Below are positions 1 through 6,782 of a DNA stretch of 14,539 nt, one piece after another. This DNA is from Baffinella frigidus. Lineage: Eukaryota > Cryptophyceae > Cryptomonadales > Baffinellaceae. Within the stretch, counting starts at the first letter, position 1. Each line of letters starts with the position of its first letter. The stretch covers positions 331,441 through 345,979 of the forward strand of contig MU646440.1 in assembly GCA_026770585.1 (NCBI GenBank), read 5' to 3'. Below the pieces are notes generated by a model, which had not been told where the DNA came from, did no database searches, and saw only the letters and a program-made list of their open reading frames with translations. Both the position numbers and the translations under genes were made by a program.

Positions 1-44
1 CTTCGTTATCCACTGGGTTGTGCGTGCGGGATAGGTGAGGCAAC

Positions 45-134
45 CTCGACGCCTCGCCAGGCGTTGGCGGCCTCCCGCTCCATACCGTTGAGGCCAAGGT
101 CGAAGAGGAGGACCGGCACGTCCGCCGCGTGCAC
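45..134 (-). CDS. Minus gene exon: glycosyltransferase core, LLFDLGLN
   Basis: A 90-bp (30-codon, phase 0) exon with acceptor TCAACTTAG before 134 and donor GAG|GTTGCC after 45. It reads VHAADVPVLLFDLGLNGMER, then EAANAWRGVE. 'hhhhDLGLxxxE' is a well-known strand and turn in several glycosyltransferase-like families. It follows VGSAQ of the previous exon. The acceptor region is repeated in tandem four times (131-235), so the exact 3' splice site could vary. Confidence 0.62.
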
Positions 135-3100
135 CTAAGTTGACAGAGTGACTTTTAGCACCTACGTTGCCAGTGAGAATTTTAGCACCTAAGTTGCCGG
201 TGAGACTTTTAGCACCTAAGTTGACGGTGAGACTTTGAGGCTCCCGTGCCGCGCCCACCCGCGTTCATGGTAACCTCACCTCCGCACGCCCGATTTCATC
301 CGGTCGAGTATTTGAGTCAAATACGATTTCGGGGATCTCTGATTCGATTTGCCACGAAAATTACTACACGGACGTGACTGAAAATGTCGGGTGTGTAGTA
401 ATTTTCGTTGCCAGGATCGTATTTGAGTCAAATACTCGCCGCGATTAATTGCGGCTTTCGTAAGACACTCGAAAAGATTATGATGTACGGTTGACCCGGG
501 CAGTTGATCGCGTTTGAAAAAGTTGGGGGAACTCTCTCGAGGCCTTTGTTCAGAGGGTGATCAAGAAGAAGAAGAAGTTGACCCGGGCGAGTCCTGCACG
601 GAAGCCTCCCGCGCGTGACCCCCTTAGCACGTGACCCCCTTAACAAGGGGTCGTATTGGTAACCCCCTTAGCAAGGGGGGTCATATTCGTCATCCCCTTA
701 GCGCGGGTGCACTCCTCCGACAGTGCCAGCAATCATTCTCATCTCGAAAGATAACTGAATCAGTTCCCTAATTAGCGTTTTCATTTCATTAGGAGGCCTT
801 ACAAAATTTCCTATGTCCTAACCAATTTCTCCTATTCAACCTCCAATTGAAAAGGAACTGATTCAGTTATCTTCCGAGATGAAATCACAGGCAACGCAGC
901 CGCCGGAGCCGGGCCCGAAAAAAAAGAGGGAAAAAAAACCTGCGCGGATCCCACAAAGTTGGCGACGCAGCCGAAGTATAGGGAGTTGGAAGCCGTGACG
1001 AGCGCCACGCTCCCTCCCCCCGAACCTCCTTCACCATGCCCTCCCTTCTCCGTGCCTGATCTTGCCTGTCCTCCCCGCCCGCTCTGCACAGAGCTCCTCC
1101 CGGCTGGCCGCGCTCTTCCCGGTCGGTGGGGCGGAGATTCGAGAGCGAGACGCTGCGGGGGCACCCACATGTCGAGAGGGTCCAGCCTGGTGTAGGGTTA
1201 GTTTTGTTTACGTTTTTTTTTTCGTGGGTGGTCTCAGGCGGAAGGGGTCCGGCTTGGTCGTCACGCCAGATTCTTGGAAGGGGTTGCCAAAAGTCAATTT
1301 TCCCTCAAGGCAGTGGTTTTCGAAAGTTGCAAACCCTATCCTGATAGGGTTTAAAATATTCAACCCCCGCCAGCAATCTGGCGTGGCGGGTGTGCGTTTT
1401 TTTTTGGCAGGAGGTGACAAAGTGGGCGGATGAGTGGGAGGGTGGCCTAGCCATGTCTCACACAAGTTGACCGACTTTCCTAAAGTTGACACACTGGGTG
1501 CGCGGTACAAACCCGTAAAAAAATCTTTTCCAAAGCGCCCGGCTCACCAAATTCGGTGTCCCAAATAGACAGACACTCAGCTACCACCAACCCTCACAAT
1601 CGGACCAAATCGACGAATTCTTGGAGCCACTTATCTTTGACAGAGGGGTCAGATCTGACCCCTCTGCCGGGTGAATCTGAGGTCTTAAAATTCACGATTT
1701 GGTCCTCCCGTGAGGGTTGGTGGTAGGTGGAGGGCGCCTGGTGGCGGTGTTCCAAATAGACAGAGACAGAGGTAGGGTCCTCTCCACAAAAGCATCAATT
1801 AATTGCCTTCGGTGCAACGAAATTTACTACACAAATGCTTTATTATTACTAGTATGACCCAACCGTGTAGTAAATTTCGCTGCCCAGCAGCAATCAATTA
1901 ACACTTTTGCGGAGATTAAGGTGGAGTACACCTAGCGGCCGCCGTAAGCGCGGGCTTGCGTCACAGCCTCGCGCCCCACCTGCCGCAGCTACGGTATTGC
2001 CTACCGTAGGCCGTAGGGCTCCTACGACCAAAACGTCGTAGGATTTTGGCCTACAGTAGGAGGTCCTAGGCAATGCCGTAGGCCTAACTACCCCGTTTTT
2101 AGTCCGTTACCCTATTAGAGTGCGGCAGGGGAAGAGATGGTTTGCGAAAGAGCGTCTAACCCGCGGCGCAGCGACAGCGTTCCTCTTACCCTACACCCTA
2201 CACTCACACCCTACACCCGTTACCCTATTGAACTGGCGGCCGCCGCAAGCGCGCGACCTGGCCGCCTCGGTTCGGTCCTACTAGTCATGATAAAGCATCT
2301 GTGTAGTAAATTTCGGTGCGCCGAAGACAATCAATTAACACTTTTGAGGTGATGAAGGTGGGGTGCACCTAGCGCCTCAGCCTCGCGCCCCACCTGCCAC
2401 AGCTACGGAATTGCCTACCGTAGGCCGTAGGGCTCCTACCTCCTTTCAAGTCGTAGGATTCTGGCCTACAGTAGGAGGTCCTAGGCAATGCCGTAGGCCT
2501 AACTACCCCGTTTTTAGTCCGTTACCCTATTGACCTGGCGGCCGCCGCAAGCGCGCGACCTGGCAGCCTCGGTTTGGTCCTACTAGTAATGATAAAGCAT
2601 CTGTGTAGTAGATTTCGTTGCGCCGAAGGCAATCAATTAATACTTTTGCACGAGAGAGAAGCCACTCTGAGACGAAGGGTTGATATACTAGGGTGGTGAG
2701 AGGTGGGCTCCGGGGAGGTCACACGAGAGAGAAGATAGTCTCGAGGGACCTACCCAGAGTCGTATATCACCAAGTATACAACGTATACGAAGATTAAGGT
2801 GGAGTGCACCTAGCGGCCGCCGCAAGCGCGCGGCACGCCTCGGTCTCGCGCCCCACCTGCCGCAGCGCGAACGCCAGCGTCGACAGCACCCCCGCCTGCC
2901 CATAGACTTTTGTGTCACTCAACTCGAGGCGCAAGGGCCTCATTTAGGACGTGTATCGAGAGTAATCAAGAGGAAGGAGAAGCAGTCCCGCCTGCCGCAA
3001 CGCGAACGTTAGGGTCGACAGCACCCCCGCTTGCTCGACGATGAGGCAACCCGAATGAGGCAAACCGAATGAGGCAAACCGAATGAGGCAGAGGTGGACT

Positions 3101-4952
3101 TGATTCTCGGTGCCACCCCGAGCGCTCAGTCGCCACCCCACACACTGCTCTTGTCTCTGAGGCGGGCCCGTTTCCGAACGCAAGGGTCGACAGCACCCCC
3201 GTCTGCCCACCGCATCTTCTTAAATGATGGAGAGTTGAACTATAACGCATGTCCGCATCTTCTTCAATGATAGAGTTGAACGCGGTATTTTCCTCTGAAC
3301 CGTTTTAATAAATTCCTTTCTCAGAGCCCCTGCCGTTGAAAACATCCCCCCCGATGCCCCCCGCCCCCCCCAGTACTCCTCCCCCCTCGTACATCTGGAT
3401 GTTTCCCACTCCACCCCCCACCTTGTCTGGATGCCACGAAGCAACCCCCCCCCCACCCCACCCCCCCTGCTTCCCTCTGCCCCACCCCCCCTGCTTCCCT
3501 CTGTGTGAAGACGTCTTCAGTTGAAACGTCTTCAGTTCAACTGAAGACGTCTACAGTTGGGTCGACAGTACCCCCGCCTGCTCATACACTTTTGTGTCCC
3601 TCAACTCAAGGCGCAAGGGCCTCATTTAGGACCTGTATCGAGAGTAATCAAGAAGAAGAAGACGCACCCCCGCCTACCCACTGCGCCCTTGCTGTTTAAA
3701 ATCCCTCTCGCCGTCAACAGTTCAGCGCTGGCTTCTCTCTTTGAAAGCGGCGGGTTCCGCCCCGCTCTCGAAAAGATGCAGCGCGGGACGCACCTGCGCC
3801 GGGTCGCTCCCGCTCGCGCCAACCAGCCTCTCGACCGCGTCCCCCCACCGCTCCAGCTGCATCAGCACCTTGCCCTCCCGGTACTGCAGGATGGGGTGCC
3901 TGGTCCCAGCGACCGCAGCCAGCGCGTCGCCGAGCCTGCGCGTAGGGTGGTGTTATCGGCTGGGGGGTGATAGCTTATCGGAGGTATCGGCAAGTTATCA
4001 GCCGCCAGCCGATACAACCGAATGCCGTCACGTCACAAGTGACGCATGCCTTCATACCCTGGGTTTTCCCGTACCGTCCGGCGATACATACCCTCTAAAG
4101 CAGGAACACTGAGATAGTGCTGTAGACCCGTCGGCTGCAGTCATCGTGCCAGGCGGACAACTGGTGCACGCTTATCTCAGATAAACACTTTTAAAAGTCG
4201 TTTTCCTAAGTCAACTCCCCCACAAATTTGTCAACTTATGCTTTACTCTGCGAGCCCGTACGCATAAGTTGCCGGATTTGTGGGGGAGTTGACTTAGGAA
4301 AACGACTTTTAAAAGTGTTTATCTGAGATAAACGCTGTGTCGCAGGATCGGGTGCCTGGCCCCAGCGTGCCTGGCTGCAGCCACCAAAAGTAGGGTTGTG
4401 GTATCGCCTGGGGGGTCATAGCGTATCGGAGTTATCGGCAAGTTATCAGCCGCCAGCCGATAGAACCGAAGGTGATAACTCCCCTCAGGGGAGCCGCAGC
4501 CTGCGCGGACACGTGAAGGGTTTATAATTACACTCTTGGACACGCGAATGCCGTCACGTCGGTTCCAAAAAAAGCGGGTGCGCGCCGCCAGGAACACGCT
4601 TGTCATCGAAAGAATTTGGGACAACCTTCCCTCGGCCTCAGCGCGGAACGAATCGCGGATCGCAGCTTCCACTCGAGCCATGTCCTCCTCGCGCCCCCCG
4701 TTCACTCCTCCCGTGGCTGTGCGCTCCACCCTGCAATTTAGCTGGGGCGTTCAAAATGGAAGGGTCATCCCTCGTCCATCGTGAAAAGAGCAGGAGTTCT
4801 GCAGGTGCGGCGCTCTTCAATGGCGGCGTGCCTGCGTGTATCACGAACGAAGCTGGATCCTAATTCTTCACCAGATGAATGTGCCCTGGAGAGTACCGAG
4901 CGAGCAGGAGCGCAGTAACGAGAAGAACTAGCCCTGCCCGGCTGCCCGCCAT
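45..4952 (-). CDS. Putative secretory-pathway glycosyltransferase with TPR-like part, spliced, 3' end outside the window
   Basis: Read on the minus strand. Exons with support: 4952-4897 (signal or anchor), 4730-about 4542, 3935-3794 (TPR-like), small modules within 3673-2857, about 1050-940, and 134-45. The last two join in phase 0 as VALVTASNSLYFGCVANFVG-SAQ-VHAADVPVLLFDLGLNGMER. A 'TA-x-N-x-x-Y' strand, '(N)xxGS' and then 'hhhaDLGL' is the layout of several nucleotide-diphospho-sugar transferase families; I infer a Golgi or ER sugar transferase. No catalytic DxD is visible, since the gene continues past base 1. It diverges from the subtilase gene over a gap of about 300 bp. The exons between 3793 and 1050 are not resolved, because several copies of the same module compete. 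Confidence 0.55.
131..235. repeat. Four tandem copies of a 3' splice acceptor (27-30 bp unit)
   Basis: The plus-strand unit is AGCACCTAAGTTGACGGTGA followed by GACTTTT, repeated four times with small changes. On the minus strand each copy holds YYAACTTAG|GTGC (one has AACGTAG), the same sequence used as acceptor for the exon at 134. Four candidate AG sites therefore lie in a row. Confidence 0.8.
305..438. mobile_element. Foldback (MITE-like) element with nested inverted repeats
   Basis: The outer arms 305-326 and 417-438 are inverted repeats matching at 21 of 22 positions, and each arm is itself nearly palindromic around TATTTGAGTCAAATA. An inner inverted repeat (about 351-369 and 393-412, ACGAAAATTACTACAC) lies within. 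ATTTACTACACA-type arms also occur in the element at 1786-1910. No coding capacity. Confidence 0.7.
615..708. repeat. Minisatellite with GTGACCCCCTTAGCA units
   Basis: Three to four units of about 16-30 bp built on GTNACCCCCTTAGCAAGG. Some units contain a small palindrome (CCCCTTAACAAGGGG). Confidence 0.65.
740..882. mobile_element. MITE-like element, copy 1 of 2
   Basis: Terminal inverted repeats CATCTCGAAAGATAACTGAA and, at the right, TTCAGTTATCTTCCGAGATG, about 28 bp each. The interior is AT-rich (ATTAGGAGGCCTTACAAAAT). The same element, diverged, is at 12661-12802. It lies in the minus-gene intron about 60 bp past the donor at 940. Confidence 0.78.
940..1050 (-). CDS. Minus gene exon: glycosyltransferase core, VALVTASNSLYFGC
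   Basis: The minus-strand text GGGSVALVTASNSLYFGC then VANFVGSAQ ends at a CAG|GTTTTT donor (after 940) on a codon boundary. The strand 'VALVTASN' followed by aromatic residues, 'AN' and 'GS' resembles the first Rossmann-like strand of nucleotide-diphospho-sugar transferases. The next exon (134-45) joins in phase 0. The 5' end is not fixed: AG sites near 1042-1056 all follow a Gly-rich stretch. The position 1050 is approximate. Confidence 0.6.
1581..1726. mobile_element. Foldback element with CTACCACCAACCCTCAC ends
   Basis: Terminal inverted repeats CTACCACCAACCCTCAC and GTGAGGGTTGGTGGTAG are perfect. A second perfect palindrome (CAGAGGGGTCAGATCTGACC...) lies in the middle. A related element is at 6408-6604. 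A direct repeat CCAAATAGACAGA flanks it on both sides (about 1560 and 1751), though some bases away from the ends. Confidence 0.75.
1786..1910. mobile_element. Foldback element with nested arms (ACGAAATTTACTACACA)
   Basis: Outer arms CAAAAGCATCAATTAATTGC and GCAATCAATTAACACTTTTG are imperfect inverted repeats. Inner arms CAACGAAATTTACTACACA and GTGTAGTAAATTTCGCTG pair well. Half copies with only the right side occur at about 2283-2349 and 2585-2650. Confidence 0.72.
1912..2120. repeat. Segmental repeat, copy 1 (GGCCGCCG...CCTACCGTAGG...CCGTTACCCTATT)
   Basis: Starts at GAGATTAAGGTGGAGTACAC and holds a CCTACCGTAGG / CCTACAGTAGG foldback (about 1988-2090), then TAGTCCGTTACCCTATT. Copy 2 is 2345-2531, and 2788-2858 is a shorter third copy ending at the micro-exon donor region. 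Confidence 0.75.
2345..2531. repeat. Segmental repeat, copy 2
   Basis: Near copy of 1912-2120, with the GCGGCCGC part shortened. Both copies are followed by similar blocks with GGCGGCCGCCGCAAGCGCGC and a half copy of the ACTACACA foldback, so the duplicated unit may be about 430 bp. Confidence 0.72.
2857..2895 (-). CDS. Minus gene micro-exon: AGVLSTLAFALRQ
   Basis: This is a 39-bp, 13-codon, phase-0 module on the minus strand with both splice signals intact: GGGCAG before 2895 and CAG|GTGGGG after 2857. It reads AGVLSTLAFALRQ. Of the four copies between 2857 and 3577 it is the only one with a full body, an AG acceptor and a GT donor, so it is the best candidate for the used exon. Its phase fits both the TPR-like exon (ends phase 0) and the exon ending at 940. 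The sequence could be one helix of a TPR-type repeat. Confidence 0.5.
2900..2990. repeat. 95-bp direct repeat linking micro-exon copies, copy 1
   Basis: The stretch from CATAGACTTTTGTGTCACTC to GTATCGAGAGTAATCAAGAG recurs at 3582-3662 with few changes. It joins the AGVLST module to the LLLLDYSRY module in both places. Confidence 0.75.
2992..3029 (-). pseudogene. Broken copy of the 13-codon module (acceptor CAG changed to CAA, donor GT changed to GC)
   Basis: The minus-strand text is VEQAGVLSTLTFALRQAG, clearly the same module as at 2895-2857. The acceptor there reads CAG|GCGGGG; here it is CAAGCGGGG, so the AG has moved one base and would shift the frame. The donor dinucleotide is GC rather than GT. 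The copy runs directly into the LLLLPLDYSRY module without an intron, so it reads as a fused, intron-less relic. Confidence 0.45.
3042..3090. repeat. Short tandem repeat GAATGAGGCAAACC
   Basis: About four units of 14 bp, the last truncated at GAATGAGGCAGAGG. Confidence 0.75.
3146..3202 (-). CDS. Possible micro-exon: diverged copy of the 13-codon module
   Basis: After GGGCAG on the minus strand, 3202 opens TGVLSTLAFGNGPASETRA and reaches a possible donor GCA|GTGTGT at 3146, 57 bp and phase 0 at both ends. It matches the module at 2895-2857 for its first nine codons, then departs. The first codon is ACG instead of GCG. The frame continues open for about 90 further bases, so read-through is also possible. 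It may be a decayed duplicate rather than a used exon. Confidence 0.3.
3340..3503. repeat. C-rich tract
   Basis: Long runs of C separated by short words, with CCACCCCCCCTGCTTCCCTC repeated. It would form G-rich RNA on the minus strand, the coding strand of the glycosyltransferase gene, and could form G-quadruplexes. No protein signal. Confidence 0.7.
3507..3552. repeat. GAAGACGTCTTC palindrome cluster
   Basis: A perfect inverted repeat with 12-base arms and a one-base centre spans 3526-3550 (ACGTCTTCAGTT and AACTGAAGACGT). A further copy of GAAGACGTCTTCAGTTG begins at 3507. Confidence 0.75.
3555..3673 (-). CDS. Possible micro-exon modules: AGVRLLLLDYSRY and AGVLST copy
   Basis: On the minus strand a TAG acceptor before 3673 opens GCG-GGG-GTG and the text AGVRLLLLDYSRY, up to a donor-like CAG|GTCCTA after 3633. 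Downstream a CAG before 3577 opens AGVLST, the start of the 13-codon module found complete at 2895-2857, but this copy breaks off into a hairpin at 3555. Either or both could be pieces of the glycosyltransferase gene or relics of duplication. The 95 bp linking them recur at about 2900-2985. Confidence 0.35.
3794..3935 (-). CDS. Minus gene exon 3: TPR-like helical repeat
   Basis: The acceptor CCTACGCGCAG precedes 3935 and a strong donor, CAG|GTGCGT, follows 3794. The exon is 142 bp (one base plus 47 codons). It reads LGDALAAVAGTRHPILQYRE, then GKVLMQLERWGDAVERLVGA, then SGSDPAQ. The Y-x-x-G-K-x-L-x-Q-L-x-R-x-x-D-A pattern resembles a tetratricopeptide repeat. Codon use is GC-rich with no stops, unlike the repeats around it. 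A damaged copy lies at 4505-4335. The 61-bp repeat at 3954-4014 sits just upstream of the acceptor. Confidence 0.7.
3954..4014. mobile_element. 61-bp TATCGGCTGG element, copy 1
   Basis: Ends TATCGGCTGG and CCAGCCGATA are inverted repeats, with TATCGGCAAGTTATCAGCC inside. It is 61 bp, as are the copies at 4402-4462 and 9917-9977. In the sense of the minus gene it lies about 20 bases before the acceptor of exon 3 (3935), so it may supply part of the 3' splice region. Confidence 0.8.
4171..4332. mobile_element. Foldback element with arms of about 70 bp
   Basis: Left arm begins CTTATCTCAGATAAACACTT and right arm ends AAGTGTTTATCTGAGATAAA. The arms pair over roughly 70 bases with a loop of about 20. 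No coding content. It lies between exon 3 of the minus gene and the broken copy of exon 3. Confidence 0.82.
4335..4505 (-). pseudogene. Broken copy of the TPR-like exon, split by the 61-bp element
   Basis: The minus-strand acceptor CGCGCAG and the first bases GCTGCGG are present at about 4505, then the 61-bp element with its flanks (4391-4500). After this the exon text resumes as AARHAGARHPIL, matching AAVAGTRHPIL of the intact exon at 3935-3794. It stops at the foldback element at 4332. An insertion into a duplicated exon fits best. Confidence 0.6.
4402..4462. mobile_element. 61-bp TATCGGCTGG element, copy 2
   Basis: Same length and ends as copy 1, with one changed base in the left end. Similarity to copy 3 extends on the right through GATAACTCCCCTCAGGGG (to about 4500), so the full unit may be about 105 bp. 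Confidence 0.8.
4542..4730 (-). CDS. Minus gene exon 2: charged helical segment
   Basis: The acceptor TAAATTGCAG precedes base 4730. The exon reads VERTATGGVNGGREEDMARV, then EAAIRDSFRAEAEGRLSQIL, an amphipathic and probably helical stretch. It then reads MTSVFLAARTRFFWNRRDGI. The end is uncertain. A donor at 4542 (CGCGT|GTCC) gives the phase needed by the exon at 3935 but is weak; CGC|GTGTCC (4544) and AGT|GTAATT are alternatives. I do not recognise this segment as a named domain. Confidence 0.5.
4897..4952 (-). CDS. Minus gene exon 1: signal peptide or signal anchor
   Basis: The ATG at 4952 (minus strand) begins MAGSRAGLVLLVTALLLA, a clear hydrophobic core after a short basic N-terminus. 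The donor CTCG|GTACTC ends the exon at 4897 after two bases of an Arg codon. The acceptor at 4730 supplies the third base, giving LLLA-R-VERTATGG. A second donor (CTG|GTGAAG at 4872) exists but gives the wrong phase for that acceptor. The frame is open upstream to 5216, but only this ATG places a signal sequence at the N-terminus. Confidence 0.6.
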
Positions 4953-5255
4953 CGCCGCTCGGCCACGAGCGTTCTCCTGGGGCCGCAGGTTCGCGTGAGC
5001 CGCGTGGCGCCGCCCGATGCTCCAGCTGGAAAAAGTGGCCGGAGTTCCCCGTTTGGGGGATTTTGGGGGAACAAAGGGCGTTCTGCGCCGTGGGCAGGCT
5101 TGTGTGCGTCCTGGAGCGACACGGGTGCAGCTATGACACGCGATACGCGTGGCTTGTCGGAGCCTTTGGGACGACACGCACCAGTTCTCCCGCGGGAACG
5201 TGTTAGCGAACCTCAAAATCGACGGGGCACAACGGGGTTCTCCGGCATACGAGCA
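4953..5255. promoter_or_regulatory. Shared upstream region of two divergent genes
   Basis: The 303 bp between the two proposed start codons (4952 minus, 5256 plus). GC-rich, with no obvious TATA box that I can support. Nothing repetitive stands out, in contrast to the introns. A bidirectional promoter is inferred from position alone. The minus frame is open through part of it (to 5216), so a longer N-terminus cannot be excluded. Confidence 0.45.
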
Positions 5256-5345
5256 ATGAGGGCGCTGCGGGTGGTGGCGATGCTGCTCCTATGCGTGTCC
5301 GTGGCGACGCGCATGACGCCTAATCCATGGGCGAGGAATCCTGGC
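5256..5345 (+). CDS. Subtilase exon 1: start codon and signal peptide
   Basis: The ATG at 5256 opens MRALRVVAMLLLCVSVATRM, a short basic N-terminus followed by a hydrophobic core, typical of a signal peptide. The frame stays open to 5489, but exon 2 lies in another frame, so a splice is needed. Donors in the right phase include TCC|GTGGCG near 5300, GGC|GTGCCC after 5345 and TCG|GTCCAT near 5390. The end given is one candidate, not a proven site. The signal peptide is the reason for choosing this start. Confidence 0.6.
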
Positions 5346-6729
5346 GTGCCCAAGGGCATCCGGTTGCGGGGGGAGAAGCATGACTCGGTCCATCGCCTGG
5401 CGCGCCATCAACTGGAGCAGCATACTGCCAGGCATTTTCCCGCTCTGGCATGCACAGTTTTATGCACGCACACGGTCCTTTCTTTCTGATGAGCCTGGCG
5501 TGGGCGGTCGCGCTAACCCGCAGCATGTCTTCAGGATACGGCGGGACGTAAGTCGAAAGGAGCAGCAGGAGTGGTTCTTCCACCTGGAGGGCCCAGTGCA
5601 CGAAACTGTGCGCCAGAAACTCGCCTCAGCCCTGGAAGTGGACTCGCTGAAGTACCTCCCCAAGCGACCAACCCCGCGTTTCAGCAAGCTTGCCACCGAG
5701 AACAAGCCCAGCAAGCTTGCCACCGCGAACAACACTTTAATCGAGCAACGACCCGAAATTAGGGTAGTTTAGCCTACGGGTTCCCTACCGTAGGAAGAGG
5801 GGCTCCTAGGACCTGGTCCTAGGAGACCTACCTCCTACGGTAGGCCTGGTCCTAGGAGATCCGTAGGCTAAACTACCCTAATTTCGGGTCGTTTCCCTTT
5901 GAACTTGTCATTCGTCGGAACACCAGAAAACACTCGCTGTATTCGAAACGTCTTCCGACCAGACTGGTCATTTTCAAACCAGTCTCTCGCAGTTGCCCCC
6001 CCCTCTGCCCCATCAATGATGGGACTCCAAGCACTCTCCTGACGTTGCCTTCAAGTTTATTTTGCCACAACAAGTTCAAGCGAGTCTGGTCTCTGTCTGA
6101 TGCTAATCTGCAATACAAACCAGGTATGTGCCATACAACACCTACATCGGATTCGCAAATGCAGCCGCGGTGGCCCGCGCCCGCGCTGCAATCCCGGAGG
6201 TGCGTCGTTTGTCTCTTGCAGCGAAAAACTCCTGGATTAACGTTCGTGAGCGTACTGTATTGGCTAGGGTGAGTCGTGCGAGACTTGAAGTTAGTGAGCA
6301 CACGGGATTGACTAGGGTTAAAGTTAGTGAGCATACGGTATTGACTAGGTTTAAAGTTAGTGAGTAATACGGTATTGACTAGGGTGAGTCGTGCGAGACG
6401 CACACCTGCCACCAACTCTCACGGTCTGGGCAAATGACCGATTTTCGCGGTACGTAATGCCCTAGCAGGCCGCCGGATTCCGCCCTCGGTTATTTTCAAA
6501 ACTCCCAAAACTTCATCACTGCAGGGTGTGTGGAGTTTTAAAACTGCGTTTGCACAAAAAGTCTAAATTCATCGATTTGCCCAGGCTGTGAGGGTTGGTG
6601 GTGGGGTGGGGGTAGGAACGTGCCTCCGGGGCAGGCCCTGCGTGCGTCCTGGAGCGACTTTTGGGTTGATGGTTCAGGGTTTATGGTTAATGGTTTATGG
6701 TTGAGGGTTGAGGGTTGAGGGTTGAGGGC

Positions 6730-6782
<53 letters not shown>

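Larger units (their letters stand above)
235..939. other. Minus-gene intron: two foldback elements and a minisatellite
   Basis: Rightward from the acceptor repeats: a foldback element (305-438), about 170 bp with nothing recognisable, a 30-bp minisatellite (615-708), and a foldback element (740-882) whose sister lies at 12661-12802. No exon of either gene is supported here. A minus-strand frame at 646-428 contains LLLLLDHPLNKGLERVPP and slightly resembles the LLLLDYSRY module, but splice sites are not convincing. Confidence 0.6.
1051..2856. other. Minus-gene intron region: nested foldbacks and segmental repeats
   Basis: No exon is supported here. It holds a degenerate inverted repeat at about 1263-1382 (arms around CGCCAGATT / AATCTGGCG), a foldback at 1581-1726, one at 1786-1910, and a repeated block (1912-2120, 2345-2531, partial 2788-2858) carrying CCTACCGTAGG foldbacks. 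The segment 2652-2745 repeats CACGAGAGAGAAG twice. Confidence 0.55.

Noticed and set aside
4171-4332. Stem-loop as a possible structured RNA gene
   Set aside because: Arms of about 70 bp with a short loop and AT-rich ends fit a foldback transposon better; no sign of a known RNA.
5873-6415. Minus-strand frame of 180 codons with NFKPSQ repeats
   Set aside because: The repeats come from the 35-bp minisatellite at 6245-6385, and the frame overlaps subtilase exon 3 in antisense.
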